Source: an uncultured Dehalococcoidia bacterium
GTDB taxonomy: Bacteria > Chloroflexota > Dehalococcoidia > Lucifugimonadales > UBA1127
Reading direction: 5' to 3'
Assembly (NCBI GenBank): GCA_951812285.1
Contig: OX638292.1
Span: 2,503,001 to 2,567,000 of the forward strand
Length of the DNA: 64,000 bases
In this document: piece after piece, positions 9,822-18,847 of the stretch
Position numbering within the stretch: position 1 is the stretch's first letter
Layout of the letters: every line of letters begins with the position of its first letter
The notes under the pieces: model-generated
The model's database searches: none
Told to the model about the DNA's origin: nothing
The model's input: only the letters and a program-made list of their open reading frames with translations
Made by a program: the position numbers and the translations under genes

Positions 9822-10892
9822 ATGACCACCGCACCCGAGATTCTGGGCACCCTGCACAACATCCGGACCGTCGCCGTGGCCGAGCTCGACGGCGTCGAGG
9901 ACGACGCGACGCTCGAGGCCTGGCGCATCGCCTACCTCGGCCGCCGCGAGGGCCGCCTCACCCTCATCATGCGCACCATGGCCTCGCTGGACGCCGAGGA
10001 GCGCCGCTCCGTTGGCGTGCAGGCCAACGACGTCAAGGCGCTCCTGGAGTCGCAGTTCGAGGCCAAGTCTGAGGAGCTCAAGGCGGCGAAGCTGGCGCAA
10101 AGCGCCAAGGAGGGCCGCCTCGACGTGACGCTGCCCGGCCGCCGTCCGGCCCTCGGTCGCCTGCACCCCATCACGCAAACCATGCGGGAGATCACCCGCG
10201 CCTTCATCTCCATGGGTTTCCAGGTCGTCGAGGGGCCGGAGGTGGAGCTCGACCACTACAACTTCGGCATGCTGAACATCCCAAAGGGCCACCCGGCGCG
10301 CGACATGTTCGACACCCTCTGGCTTGACCACACCAACCCTGACGGCGAGCGCGAGCTGCTGCTGCGCACCCACACGTCGCCCATGCAGGCCCGCATCATG
10401 GAGGCGACGCAGCCCCCCGTGCGCGTCGTCGTGCCCGGACGCGTCTACCGCTTCGAGGCCACGGACGCCACGCACGAGTGGCACTTCACGCAGGTGGAGG
10501 GCCTGGCCGTCGACGAGGGCATCACCTTCGCAAACCTGAAGGGCACGCTGTACGAGTTCGCCCGTCTGCTCTTCGGCCCCGAGCGGCGGGTGCGCTTCCG
10601 CTGCGACTTCTTCCCCTTCGTGGAGCCCGGCGTGGACATGTCCATCGACTGCTTCAGCTGCGACGGCGCGGGCGCGCCCGACTGCCGCATCTGCCGGGGC
10701 AGCGGCTGGATCGAGATCATGGGCGCCGGCATGGTGCACCCAAGGGTGCTGGACATGTCCGGCATCGACCACACGCAGTACACGGGTTTCGCCTTCGGCA
10801 TGGGCGTGGAGCGCATCGCGATGCTCAAGCACGGCATCGACGACATCCGCTACTTCTACAGCAATGACGCCCGCTTCCTGCGGCAGTTCTAG
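9822..10892 (+). CDS. pheS: phenylalanine--tRNA ligase alpha subunit
   Basis: 356 residues covering the whole bacterial PheS. The N-terminal part is a coiled coil that binds tRNA-Phe (about residues 1-100). The class II catalytic core follows, with motif 1 around 'MGFQVVEGPEVELDHYNF', 'DTLWLD', 'LLRTHTSPMQAR', motif 2 'GRVYRFEATDATHEWHFTQ' and motif 3 'GFAFGMGVERIAML'. The Cys cluster before 'RGSGWIEIMGAGMVHP' is also typical of the family. It charges tRNA-Phe as an alpha2-beta2 enzyme with PheT, encoded 24 bases downstream. The start follows a TATAAT-bearing promoter region. Confidence 0.97.
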   Translation: MTTAPEILGTLHNIRTVAVAELDGVEDDATLEAWRIAYLGRREGRLTLIMRTMASLDAEERRSVGVQANDVKALLESQFEAKSEELKAAKLAQSAKEGRLDVTLPGRRPALGRLHPITQTMREITRAFISMGFQVVEGPEVELDHYNFGMLNIPKGHPARDMFDTLWLDHTNPDGERELLLRTHTSPMQARIMEATQPPVRVVVPGRVYRFEATDATHEWHFTQVEGLAVDEGITFANLKGTLYEFARLLFGPERRVRFRCDFFPFVEPGVDMSIDCFSCDGAGAPDCRICRGSGWIEIMGAGMVHPRVLDMSGIDHTQYTGFAFGMGVERIAMLKHGIDDIRYFYSNDARFLRQF

Positions 10893-10916
10893 ACTCGCAA
10901 TGACCGGAGTTACTTC

Positions 10917-13328
10917 ATGGCAATGAACGTCCCGCTTTCCTGGCTCAGGGCCTACGTCGATGTGGACATCCCCGTCGATCAGCTCGCCCACCGCCTCACG
11001 ATGGCCGGCATCGAGGTGGGCGGCGTCGAGCAGATCGGCGGCTGGACCAACTGCTACGTGGGCCACGTGCTGGACGTTGGCCCGCACCCCAACGCAGACC
11101 GGCTGCGCCTCTGCACCGTCGACATCGGCGAGGAGCGCCTGCAGGTGGTCTGCGGCGCGCCCAACGTCGCCGAGCAGCAGAAGATCGCCTTCGCCAAGGT
11201 GGGCGCGACCCTCTTCAACACCCACTCGGGCAAGGTGGAGCCGCTGAAGGCCGCCAAGATCCGCGGCGTTACGTCGGAGGGCATGATCTGCTCCGTCCTG
11301 GAGCTGGGCATCGGCGAGGAGCACGACGGCATTCTGGTGCTGCCCGACGACGCCCCCATGGGAATGCCGCTGGCCGAGTACCTCGGCGACACGGTGCTCG
11401 AACTCGAGGTGACCGCAAACCGCCCCGATTGCTTCTCCGTGCTCGGCGTCGCACGTGAGGTCGCCGCCTTCTCCGGCACGCAGGTCGCCGAGCCGGACGC
11501 CGCGTACCCCGAGGACGGCCCGCCCATCGAGGAGCAGGCCGCAGTCGAGATCGCGGACCCGGAGCTGTGCGCCCGCTACACGGGCGCCCTGCTGACCGGC
11601 ATCAGCATCGGGCCGTCCCCCGAGTGGCTGCGGGAGCGGCTCACCCGCGCCGGGCAGCGCCCCATCAACAACATCGTCGACGTGACCAACTACGTCATGC
11701 TGGAGACTGGCCAGCCGCTCCACGCCTTCGACTTCGACAAGGTCGCCGACCGGCGCATCATCGTCCGGCAGGCGCGCGCCGGCGAGAAGCACGTCACCCT
11801 CGACGGCGTCGAGCGCGAGCTCGCCCCGCCGATGGTCGTCATCGCGGACCCCGAGAAGGCCGTAGGCCTTGGCGGCGTCATGGGCGGCGCCAACACGGAG
11901 GTCACGGAGGAGACGCGCACCATCCTGCTGGAGTCGGCCAGCTTCCACCCCTTCAACACGCGGCGCACCGCGGACGAGCTGAAGCTGCGCACGGAGGCGT
12001 CGCTGCGGTTCGAGAAGGGCTGGCGGCAGGGCCTGCCGCCGGTGGGCCTGCGCCGCGCCATGAAGCTCATGATGGAGGTGGCAGGCGGCGTCGCGGCCAA
12101 GGGCATCATCGACGTCTACCCGGACCGGCCCGAGGCGCAGACGATCACCCTCACCGCCGAGCGCATGCAGAAGGTCCTCGGCGTGACCGTGCCGATGGCG
12201 GAGGCGGCGCGGACGCTGACGTCCCTCGGCATCGCGTGCCGGCTCGTGGGCGACGACGCGCTGGTGGCAGAGCCCCCGCCGTGGCGCGCCGACATCACCA
12301 TCGAGGATGACCTCGTCGAGGAAGTGGTCCGCGTCATCGGCTACGACGATGTGCCGACGGCCCCCCTCGCGGCGCCTATCCCGCTGAGCACGCCGGACCC
12401 GGCGCAGTCGGTCAAGGAGGAGGTCCGCGACCTGCTGGCGTCCATCGGCATGCAGGAGATCATCACCTACTCCATGGTGAGCGAGCGGGCGCTGGAGCTG
12501 GCCTTCCGCGGCGCGGAGCCGCCCGCGCCGCCCATGCGCGCCTTCAACCCCATCAGCCTGGAGCACGAGTGCCTGCGGACGTCGCTGCGGCCGGGCCTCC
12601 TGCGCACGCTGGCGGCCAACCAGCGCCACGAGGGCGTACCCCAGTGGTACTTCGAGGTGGGCAAGGAGTTCATCTTCTACGGCGAGGGCCTGCCGAACGA
12701 GCGCCAGAAGGCTGCGGGCGTCCTCAGCGGCCCCGGCGCACAGGCTTCGTGGGCGACCTCCGAGGCGACGACCGGCTTCTACGACGCCAAGGGCGTGCTG
12801 GAGTCGCTGTGTGACCGGCTGGGCGTGGCCCCGTCCTTCGAGCCGCTGGACGACCCCTTCTACTACCCCGGCCGCGCCGCCGCCGTCACTGCGGACGGCG
12901 AGCGCATCGGCGAGTTGGGCGAGGTGCACCCGGAGGCGCTGGACGCCTTCGACGTGCGCGGCGAGGGCGCCGTCTACTTCGAGGTGGACCTGGCCGCGCT
13001 GACGGCCGCCGTGCCGCAGGCTGAGCGCCGGTTCCGCGGCCCGTCGGTGTACCCGGAGGCGTTGCGAGACCTGGCGCTGGTCGTCGGCATGGACGTGCCC
13101 GCATCGCGGGTGCAGGAGATCATCGAGCAGCACCCGCTCGTCGTGCGCACCACCCTCTTCGACGTCTACGCCGGCGAGCAGGTGGGCGCGGGCGTCCGCT
13201 CGCTGGCCTACCGCGTGTCGCTGCAAGCGCAGGACCGCACGCTGACGGCGGAAGAGGTGCAGCGCACTATGGACCGGCTCCTCTCGCGCCTTGAGCGGGA
13301 GCTGGGAGCCGTCCAAAGGCAGGGATAG
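10917..13328 (+). CDS. pheT: phenylalanine--tRNA ligase beta subunit
   Basis: 803 residues, the usual length for bacterial PheT. In order: an N-terminal tRNA-binding (EMAP-like) domain (about residues 40-150, 'VGHVLDVGPHPNADRLRLC'), the B3/B4 editing domain ('RPINNIVDVTNYVMLETGQP'), the B5 domain, a catalytic-like core ('EEVVRVIGYDDVP') and a C-terminal ferredoxin-fold anticodon-binding domain ('FRGPSVYPEALRDLALVV', 'LTAEEVQRTMDRLL'). It hydrolyses mischarged Tyr-tRNA-Phe and completes the heterotetramer with PheS. moeA begins four bases after the stop. Confidence 0.97.
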   Translation: MAMNVPLSWLRAYVDVDIPVDQLAHRLTMAGIEVGGVEQIGGWTNCYVGHVLDVGPHPNADRLRLCTVDIGEERLQVVCGAPNVAEQQKIAFAKVGATLFNTHSGKVEPLKAAKIRGVTSEGMICSVLELGIGEEHDGILVLPDDAPMGMPLAEYLGDTVLELEVTANRPDCFSVLGVAREVAAFSGTQVAEPDAAYPEDGPPIEEQAAVEIADPELCARYTGALLTGISIGPSPEWLRERLTRAGQRPINNIVDVTNYVMLETGQPLHAFDFDKVADRRIIVRQARAGEKHVTLDGVERELAPPMVVIADPEKAVGLGGVMGGANTEVTEETRTILLESASFHPFNTRRTADELKLRTEASLRFEKGWRQGLPPVGLRRAMKLMMEVAGGVAAKGIIDVYPDRPEAQTITLTAERMQKVLGVTVPMAEAARTLTSLGIACRLVGDDALVAEPPPWRADITIEDDLVEEVVRVIGYDDVPTAPLAAPIPLSTPDPAQSVKEEVRDLLASIGMQEIITYSMVSERALELAFRGAEPPAPPMRAFNPISLEHECLRTSLRPGLLRTLAANQRHEGVPQWYFEVGKEFIFYGEGLPNERQKAAGVLSGPGAQASWATSEATTGFYDAKGVLESLCDRLGVAPSFEPLDDPFYYPGRAAAVTADGERIGELGEVHPEALDAFDVRGEGAVYFEVDLAALTAAVPQAERRFRGPSVYPEALRDLALVVGMDVPASRVQEIIEQHPLVVRTTLFDVYAGEQVGAGVRSLAYRVSLQAQDRTLTAEEVQRTMDRLLSRLERELGAVQRQG

Positions 13329-13332
13329 CGCG

Positions 13333-14682
13333 ATGACAGAGCATCACGGGCATCACGACCACCACCGGCATCAAGAGCATCACCACGGCCATCACCACCA
13401 CAGCAGCGTCCAGGAGGACATGCTGAGCGTGGAGGAGGCGCTGGAGAAGATTCTCTCCTACGTCTCGCCGATGGGCCCGGTGGAGGTCGACCTGTCCGAG
13501 GCGCTGGGGCTCACCCTCGCCGAGGAGATCACGTCGCCGCTGGACCTGCCGCCGCTCGACAACTCGGCCATGGACGGCTTCGCGGTGCGCCACGCCGACG
13601 TGGCCGGCGCGGGCCGGCACGACCCGCGCGAGCTGCCCGTCATCGGCTACGTGCAGGCGGGCGCGCTCCCCGACCGCGACCTGCAGCCGGGCACGGCCAT
13701 CCGCATCATGACGGGCGCGCCCATCCCACCCGGCGCCGACGCCGTCGTGCCCTTCGAGGACACGGACGAGGTCGAGCGCAAGGCGTCCGGCCACGCCCTC
13801 GACCGCATCCGCATCATGCAGGAGGCGCCGCTGGGCGCCAACGTCCGCCCCGCCGGCGAGGACCTCCGCACAGGCGAGCGGCTCATGGGCCGCGGCGACG
13901 TGCTCCGCCCCGGCGAGATCGGCGTGCTGGCGTCCGTGGGGCGGCAGCGGGTCACCGCGCTGCGCAGGCCCATCGTCGCCATCCTGTCGACCGGCGACGA
14001 GCTGCTCGCGCCCGGCGAGGCGCCCGGCGGCGGCAAGATCTATGACTCCAACAGCTTCAGCATCGCCGCGGCGGTGCGGCGCTACGGCGGCGAGCCGTGG
14101 ATGTTGGGCATCGCCCGCGACACGCTGGAGGACACCGCGCGCAAGCTCGGCGAGGGCATCGCGGCGGACATGCTCATCACGACCGCGGGCGTCTCCAAGG
14201 GCGACTACGACTTCATCAAGGACGTGCTGACCGCCAACGGCGAGATCGCCTTCTGGTCCGTGCGGATGCGGCCGGCGCGACCCCTGGCCTTCGGGGTGCT
14301 GCACGCTCCCGAGAGGCGGCGGGTGCCGCACATCGGCCTCCCGGGCAACCCGGTCAGCGCCCTCGTGGCCTTCGAGCAGTTCTGCCGGCCCGCCATCCTG
14401 AAGATGCTGGGCCGCACCACCTTCGCCAAGCCGCAGGTGCGGGCGACGCTGCGGGACCCCATCATCAACACGGACGGGCGGCGGGTGTACGCCCGGGCCA
14501 TCGTCACGTGGGAGGACGGCCGGTGGTGGGCGTCGCTGACGGGCCCGCAGGGGAGCAACCTGCTCACCTCCATGGCCCGCGCCAACGGCCTCGCCATCTG
14601 CCCCGAGGACCTCGACAAGATGCCCGCGGGCGCCGAGGTGGACGTGCAGATGCTGGACTGGCCGGAGGAAGCGGCGGTGTAG
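13333..14682 (+). CDS. moeA: molybdopterin molybdotransferase with a His-rich N-terminal extension
   Basis: 449 residues. The body is a complete MoeA: N-terminal domains with 'PPLDNSAMDGFAVR' and 'IMTGAPIPPGADAVVPFED', the MoCF-fold domain with 'ILSTGDEL...YDSNS', 'TTAGVSKGDYDFIKD' and 'GLPGNPVSALVAFEQF', and the C-terminal domain IV. It inserts molybdate into adenylylated molybdopterin to finish molybdenum cofactor. ATG at 13333, four bases after pheT, was chosen over an in-frame start at 13291 inside pheT. The first 26 residues are unusual: MTEHHGHHDHHRHQEHHHGH followed by more His, absent from ordinary MoeA and resembling metal-storage tails of nickel or zinc chaperones. moeB lies 16.5 kb further on. 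Confidence 0.93.
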   Translation: MTEHHGHHDHHRHQEHHHGHHHHSSVQEDMLSVEEALEKILSYVSPMGPVEVDLSEALGLTLAEEITSPLDLPPLDNSAMDGFAVRHADVAGAGRHDPRELPVIGYVQAGALPDRDLQPGTAIRIMTGAPIPPGADAVVPFEDTDEVERKASGHALDRIRIMQEAPLGANVRPAGEDLRTGERLMGRGDVLRPGEIGVLASVGRQRVTALRRPIVAILSTGDELLAPGEAPGGGKIYDSNSFSIAAAVRRYGGEPWMLGIARDTLEDTARKLGEGIAADMLITTAGVSKGDYDFIKDVLTANGEIAFWSVRMRPARPLAFGVLHAPERRRVPHIGLPGNPVSALVAFEQFCRPAILKMLGRTTFAKPQVRATLRDPIINTDGRRVYARAIVTWEDGRWWASLTGPQGSNLLTSMARANGLAICPEDLDKMPAGAEVDVQMLDWPEEAAV

Positions 14683-14732
14683 GCTGGCGCGCCCCGTCCT
14701 TCAGGCAATTGCGCGAACTACGGAACGCTGTT

Positions 14733-14771
14733 GTACACTGTCCTTCAGTCTCTTCAATTGGTACACTGTCC
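14733..14771 (+). repeat. direct repeat GTACACTGTCC ahead of a PaREP1-like gene
   Basis: GTACACTGTCC occurs at 14733-14743 and again at 14761-14771, 28 bases apart, ending 35 bases before the start of the downstream gene. It may be a pair of operator half-sites for that gene. Confidence 0.4.
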
Positions 14772-14806
14772 ATAGCCGGTAGCATCCAAAGCATGGGAGT
14801 TATTGC

Positions 14807-15172
14807 GTGGATTTTCGCGAACATGAGCAGACTGCACGGGAGTTTCTGATCGTATCCGACCGAGAGTTTGCCGCAGGAGACATCCTGCAGGGATCTGAAA
14901 AGCTCTGGGGAGCCGCTACTCATGCCCTTATGGCTGCCGCCTTGCAGCGCGAGTGGCCCTGCAACAGCCATCGGGCAATGAGCAACGCCGTGCAGCGAAT
15001 TGCCCAGGAGACCGGCGACAATCAGTTGCCCGTGCAGTTCAGTGTTGCTGAGAAGTTCCACATAAACTTTTACCACAACGCCGTGCCTGACTTTCAGATT
15101 GAGATGGACCGGCCGACAGTGCACCTGTTTGTGGACCGAATGCTCTCTCTGGTGGAGAATGGGCCCAGGTAG
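14807..15172 (+). CDS. PaREP1 / HEPN-like small protein
   Basis: 121 residues, mostly helical. The pattern 'AREFLIVSDREFAAGDILQGSEKLWGAATHAL' resembles the first helices of PaREP1-type and related HEPN-like proteins ('GD..QASEKLWGAAAHAL'). No R-x4-6-H RNase motif was recognised, so a toxin role is not supported. The GTG start at 14807 has GGGAG (14795-14799) as ribosome binding site. It follows moeA on the same strand but has its own upstream repeats and looks poorer in G+C, so it is probably an acquired single gene. No nucleotidyltransferase (MNT) partner lies beside it. Confidence 0.55.
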   Translation: MDFREHEQTAREFLIVSDREFAAGDILQGSEKLWGAATHALMAAALQREWPCNSHRAMSNAVQRIAQETGDNQLPVQFSVAEKFHINFYHNAVPDFQIEMDRPTVHLFVDRMLSLVENGPR

Positions 15173-15209
15173 TCCACCGTTACACGCATGTCCAAGGAGA
15201 ACATCCCCC

Positions 15210-15521
15210 ATGCCGGGACAGTTTGTTAAGGTGGCGAGGGCCGACGACATCACGCCGGGCACGTCGATCGCCGTGGAGTTGCCGCGGGCTTCGCTGGCCA
15301 TCTGCAACGTGGACGGCCAGTACTACGCCATCGAGAACCTCTGCACCCACGACGACGGTCCGCTCGGCGAGGGCGCCCTCGACGGGCACCGCATCCAGTG
15401 CCCGCGCCACCTCGCCTACTTCGACGTGCGCAACGGCAAGGCGCTCACCCTTCCCGCCGTGATGGACGTCGAGTGCTTCCCCGTCCGGGTACAGGACGGC
15501 GACGTGGAAGTCGAGCTTTAG
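15210..15521 (+). CDS. Rieske-type [2Fe-2S] ferredoxin
   Basis: 103 residues with one Rieske domain. The cluster ligands are CTHDD (Cys-x-His) and CPRHLAYFD (Cys-x-x-His), about 17 residues apart. This matches small ferredoxin components of ring-hydroxylating dioxygenases and NirD-like proteins. The usual CPWHG is replaced by CPRHL, so redox behaviour may differ. ATG at 15210 (GGAGAAC upstream) fits the domain start. SufU follows after ten bases, linking this gene with Fe-S cluster supply. It could equally donate electrons to the Rieske oxygenase at 37-38 kb, but that is only inference. Confidence 0.85.
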   Translation: MPGQFVKVARADDITPGTSIAVELPRASLAICNVDGQYYAIENLCTHDDGPLGEGALDGHRIQCPRHLAYFDVRNGKALTLPAVMDVECFPVRVQDGDVEVEL

Positions 15522-15531
15522 CGGGGCGGCC

Positions 15532-16020
15532 ATGGTGGACAGGGAACAGGACGGCGCGCCAGAGGCCCCCACCGCGGTGGGATGGGGCGCCATCGGCGCG
15601 GACAACCAGGCGCTCATCATGGACCACTACCGCAACCCGAGGAACCGTGCCCCCGTCGACGCACCCGACGTGGAGGCCACCGAGATCAACCCCTTCTGCG
15701 GCGACGAGTGCACCTTCCGCGCCAGGCTCGTCGACGGCGTCCTCTCGCCTGTGGGTACGGACGGCGCAGGGTGCTCCATCTGTCAGGCGTCGCTCTCGCT
15801 GATGTCTGAGGCGGTGCAGGGGCAGACGCCGGCGGAGGCGCTCCACCTCTCGGCGCTCTTCATCCGCATGATGCGCGGCGAGACCATGAGCGACGACGAG
15901 AAGGCGCTGCTGGGCACGCTGACGGGGCTCGTGGCGGTGCGCAGCTACCCGGTGCGCGTGAAGTGCGCGCTATTGGCCTGGTGGGCGCTCGACCAGAGCC
16001 TGAGCGCCTACGCCCCGTAG
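15532..16020 (+). CDS. sufU: SufU/NifU-like Fe-S cluster assembly protein
   Basis: 162 residues of the IscU-fold family. All three conserved Cys are present in their motifs: 'NPFCGDE', 'GAGCSICQASLSL' and 'YPVRVKCALLAW'. 'LIMDHYRNPRNR' is the family's N-terminal signature. The longer insert between the second and third Cys fits SufU, the Zn-dependent sulfurtransfer partner of SufS in Gram-positive-type SUF systems, rather than IscU. No sufS, sufB, sufC or sufD is in the window. The gene is co-directional with, and 10 bases from, the Rieske ferredoxin gene. Confidence 0.88.
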   Translation: MVDREQDGAPEAPTAVGWGAIGADNQALIMDHYRNPRNRAPVDAPDVEATEINPFCGDECTFRARLVDGVLSPVGTDGAGCSICQASLSLMSEAVQGQTPAEALHLSALFIRMMRGETMSDDEKALLGTLTGLVAVRSYPVRVKCALLAWWALDQSLSAYAP

Positions 16021-16028
16021 CCCCCGGA

Positions 16029-17729
16029 TCACTCCACCCACACGCGGGACCAGAAGTGGTACTCGCGGTTGGCGAAGTTCACATGCAGCCCCTTCACCCG
16101 CGGCCACCATCCCCATGCCTGCGCCTGCGCCGCGGGCGTGAAACGCACCCCCTCCTCAAGGAGCGTCAGCGCGGCTTGGCGCACGATGTCACGACGCACC
16201 GCCGGGTCGAGCTCGCCCGACTGCGCGTCTACGAGCTCGTCGAGTGCGGGTGTGCCGTAGCCCGTCTTGTTGCCGGCTGAGCCGCTCCGCACCAGGCCGA
16301 TGAGGTAGCTGTTGGGCGCGTTCAGCGGGGGCAGCGGCCCCAGGTAGGCCTGGAAGTCGCCCTGCCGCCACACGCGGTCGGCGTACTCGCTCGGGTTGAG
16401 GTCGATCACGTCGACACGGACGCCAACCTGCCTGAGCTGCTCCACGACGCGGCGGCTGTAGGTGAGGTGGGCGTCGCCGAAGTCTGCGACGAGCAGCTCC
16501 AGCGCCGTCGGCGGGCTACCGGCGGACTCGAGCGCCTCCCTCGCGGCGACGGGGTCGGCGAGGCGGCCACGCAGCTCGGCCTCGGACAGGCGCCAGTCGG
16601 GCGAGGGCGACGGCATTCCGCCGGTGACCTCTGCGAGCCCGTGCCACACCTGCTGGTTCAGCGCCCACGGATCGAGCGCCATGAAGAGCGCCCGCCGCAC
16701 GTCCGGGTTCTGTAGCGCCGGGTGGCTCACATTCAGCGCGAGCTCGGAGCCGCCGCCGGGCGGGTTGTAGCGGGCGAAGCCGGCTCGCGGGTTGCGCTCG
16801 CGGTAGGTCTCGACGTACTCGGGGTCCAGCTCATCGACGTCCAGCGACTGGGTCAGGAAGGCGGCCCTGCGCAGGTCGTCCTCGGGCAGGACGCGAATGA
16901 CTAGGCTATCGAGCCGGGGCAGTCGCGGCTCGAAGTAGGTGGGGTTCGGCGTGAAGGTGTAGCGGTGTTCGGGGCGCACCTCACCGATGACCCACGGCCC
17001 GGTGCCGATGAAGGGGCCGGCGCCCAGGTCGTCCCTGGCGGCGAGCTCCGACGGCAGCACCTTGGTGTGCCCGTCGGCCAGCGCGAGGGGGAAGTCGGCG
17101 TCCGGCGACCGGAGGGTGAAGACCACATCGTTGCCGCGCACGACGACGGACGCGACGTTGGCCAGCAGCCCGGCGTGGGGCCAGCCCGCCGTCCGCTGCC
17201 GCGCGAGGCTCGCGGTCACGTCGTGGGGCGACAGGGCGCGGCCGTTGATGGGCGCGGCGCCCTGCCAGCGAACGCCCTGCCGCAGTGTGACGCGGAGCGT
17301 GGCAGAGTCCTCCCACACCCATGACTCGCACAGGTCGCACTCCAGCGCGAGGCTCGGCGTCCGCACGTCCGGCCCGGAGGCGAACCGCAGCAGGCGGCTG
17401 TACACGATGCCGGGCCCGAAGGCGGCGAGCGACGGCGCGGAAGAACGGTGCACGTCCAGATTGTCCAGCACGACGCGCGTGGCGATGGCGAGGCGTCCGC
17501 TGCGCCGGCCCACGGGCGTGGCGGCGGCGGTCGGCTCGGGTTGGGCGGCAGTCGTGGGCGTAGTCGAGAGGACCGCGCCGGGTTCGGGCGTCGACGGGGC
17601 GGAGGGCGTCGCGGGCGACAGCGGCGTGGAGACGGGTCCGGCGGCCGTCGACGGCTCGGTCCCACCGGTCTCACGGCACGCGGCCACGAATAGCACGGCG
17701 AGCGCGAGGAGCAGGAAGGCTCGCGTCAT
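16029..17729 (-). CDS. ABC transporter substrate-binding lipoprotein, peptide/nickel (SBP_bac_5) type
   Basis: 566 residues. The lipoprotein signal MTRAFLLLALAVLFVAAC ends in the lipobox VAAC. A Thr/Pro/Ala-rich linker of about 60 residues follows, then an SBP family 5 fold with 'VRWQGAAPINGRALSPHDV', 'VRPEHRYTFTPNPTYF' and 'RRALFMALDPWALNQQVW'. It should bind peptides or another small ligand outside the membrane and deliver it to an ABC permease. No permease or ATPase gene is nearby, so it is an orphan. ATG at 17729 was preferred to an upstream in-frame start because the signal peptide begins there. Confidence 0.88.
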   Translation of the reverse strand: MTRAFLLLALAVLFVAACRETGGTEPSTAAGPVSTPLSPATPSAPSTPEPGAVLSTTPTTAAQPEPTAAATPVGRRSGRLAIATRVVLDNLDVHRSSAPSLAAFGPGIVYSRLLRFASGPDVRTPSLALECDLCESWVWEDSATLRVTLRQGVRWQGAAPINGRALSPHDVTASLARQRTAGWPHAGLLANVASVVVRGNDVVFTLRSPDADFPLALADGHTKVLPSELAARDDLGAGPFIGTGPWVIGEVRPEHRYTFTPNPTYFEPRLPRLDSLVIRVLPEDDLRRAAFLTQSLDVDELDPEYVETYRERNPRAGFARYNPPGGGSELALNVSHPALQNPDVRRALFMALDPWALNQQVWHGLAEVTGGMPSPSPDWRLSEAELRGRLADPVAAREALESAGSPPTALELLVADFGDAHLTYSRRVVEQLRQVGVRVDVIDLNPSEYADRVWRQGDFQAYLGPLPPLNAPNSYLIGLVRSGSAGNKTGYGTPALDELVDAQSGELDPAVRRDIVRQAALTLLEEGVRFTPAAQAQAWGWWPRVKGLHVNFANREYHFWSRVWVE

Positions 17730-17911
17730 GCTCGCCGGCCCTCGGGTCGCATGGGGGTTCGGGTGAACATCGTCGTCATACCTCACGGGGACCCAGGGTC
17801 ACGTGACGAGGTGTGCCGGATTGGGAAGGCGGCCAGCAGCCGGGCATCTTGGCCAGAGGTATAGCATATACTAGGCCAAAGGCGGACACCAAAGACGCGA
17901 CGGTGCGACCC

Positions 17912-18736
17912 ATGTACGTGGACTCCCATACTCACCTTGACGACTTCCCTCCGGAAGAGCTGGACGGCGTGCTGGAGCGCGCCCGGGCGGCCGGCGTCGG
18001 CGCAATCGTGCTGGCGGGCACGACGCTGGCGTCGACGGAGGCGTGCGTCGAGCTGGCGCGCCGGACAACGATGCTGCTCGCCGGGGTGGGAATCCACCCC
18101 ATGGACGTGACCGCGCCCGTCGACGACGCCTGCGCCGAGCAGCTGCGTCAGTTAGCGCTGTCGACGCCCAAGGTCGTCACCGTCAGCGAGACGGGCCTCG
18201 ACTTCGACAAGGGCGCGCCCGACCTCTCGCTGCAGTACCAGGCGTTCCGGGCGCAGATACGGCTCGCGCTGGAGCTTGGGCTGCCGGTGATCTTCCACTC
18301 TCGGGAGATCCCCGGCCAGCCGGAGCTGCACATGGAGGCGCTCAAGGTGCTGCGGCAGGAGCAGGGCTGGCGCGTCGGCGGGGCCATGCACTACTTCCAG
18401 GGCGACGAGCGCGCCGCCCGCGAGTGCGTGGACCTGGGCATCTACGTCTCCATGGCCAAGCCGCTGCTGCGGCGCCCGGACCTGCAGGCCATCGCGGCGG
18501 CGCTGCCGCTCGAGAACATGGTGCTGGAGACGGACACTTACCCGCAACCCTTCAAAGGCAGTCGGGACAAGTGGACGGAGCCGCGAGACGTGCCGCTGGT
18601 GGCCGAGAAGCTCGCGGAGCTGAAGGGCGTGCCGGTGGAAGAGGTCGAGCGGGTCACGACGGCCAACTTCCTGGCGATGTGCGAGCGTGCCGGAGCGCCG
18701 GGGCGCGTGGACGCGGTAAGGGCCGCGATGGAGTAG
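17912..18736 (+). CDS. TatD-family metal-dependent hydrolase
   Basis: 274 residues of the TatD amidohydrolase-type TIM barrel. Metal ligands are visible: HTH in MYVDSHTHLDDFP, Glu in 'SETGLDFDKGAP', His in 'VIFHSRE', His in 'AMHYFQG', and Asp in 'LETDTYPQP'. TatD proteins are 3'-5' DNA/RNA exonucleases or related phosphoesterases. The last residues (MCERAGAPGRVDAVRAAME) are encoded by a 56-bp stretch that is repeated exactly just downstream (see 18676-18843). ATG at 17912 is chosen at the conserved barrel strand 1. Confidence 0.88.
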   Translation: MYVDSHTHLDDFPPEELDGVLERARAAGVGAIVLAGTTLASTEACVELARRTTMLLAGVGIHPMDVTAPVDDACAEQLRQLALSTPKVVTVSETGLDFDKGAPDLSLQYQAFRAQIRLALELGLPVIFHSREIPGQPELHMEALKVLRQEQGWRVGGAMHYFQGDERAARECVDLGIYVSMAKPLLRRPDLQAIAAALPLENMVLETDTYPQPFKGSRDKWTEPRDVPLVAEKLAELKGVPVEEVERVTTANFLAMCERAGAPGRVDAVRAAME

Positions 18737-18843
18737 CCCCTCCGCCCGGCCCCTCTGGATTCCCGCCTTCGCGGGAATGACGGGGTGGATGTGCGAGCGT
18801 GCCGGAGCGCCGGGGCGCGTGGACGCGGTAAGGGCCGCGATGG
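18676..18843 (+). repeat. perfect 56-bp duplication of the tatD 3' end around a REP-like palindrome
   Basis: Bases 18676-18731, the end of the TatD gene, are identical to 18788-18843. The 56 bases between them carry the palindrome at 18759-18778. The second copy keeps the reading frame and ends ...AAMGG-stop (TAG at 18849-18851). That stop overlaps the TAA of the convergent ADP-ribosylglycohydrolase gene. The second copy therefore looks like the original gene end, and the first copy like the newcomer. Confidence 0.9.
18759..18778. repeat. REP-like palindrome
   Basis: ATTCCCGC-CTTC-GCGGGAAT, a perfect 8-bp hairpin in the context CTGG...GACGG. Close relatives are at 28271-28290 and 41530-41547. 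Confidence 0.85.
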
Positions 18844-18847
18844 GGGG

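Noticed and set aside
9738..13316. A very long minus-strand open frame opposite pheST (about 1190 codons)
   Set aside because: It is a by-product of high G+C: composition is His/Arg/Gly/Val-rich without domains, while the plus strand carries complete pheS and pheT.
17849..17879. TTGGCC...GGCCAA inverted repeat ahead of tatD as an operator
   Set aside because: Arms are only six bases and 19 bases apart, and no matching promoter geometry is visible.
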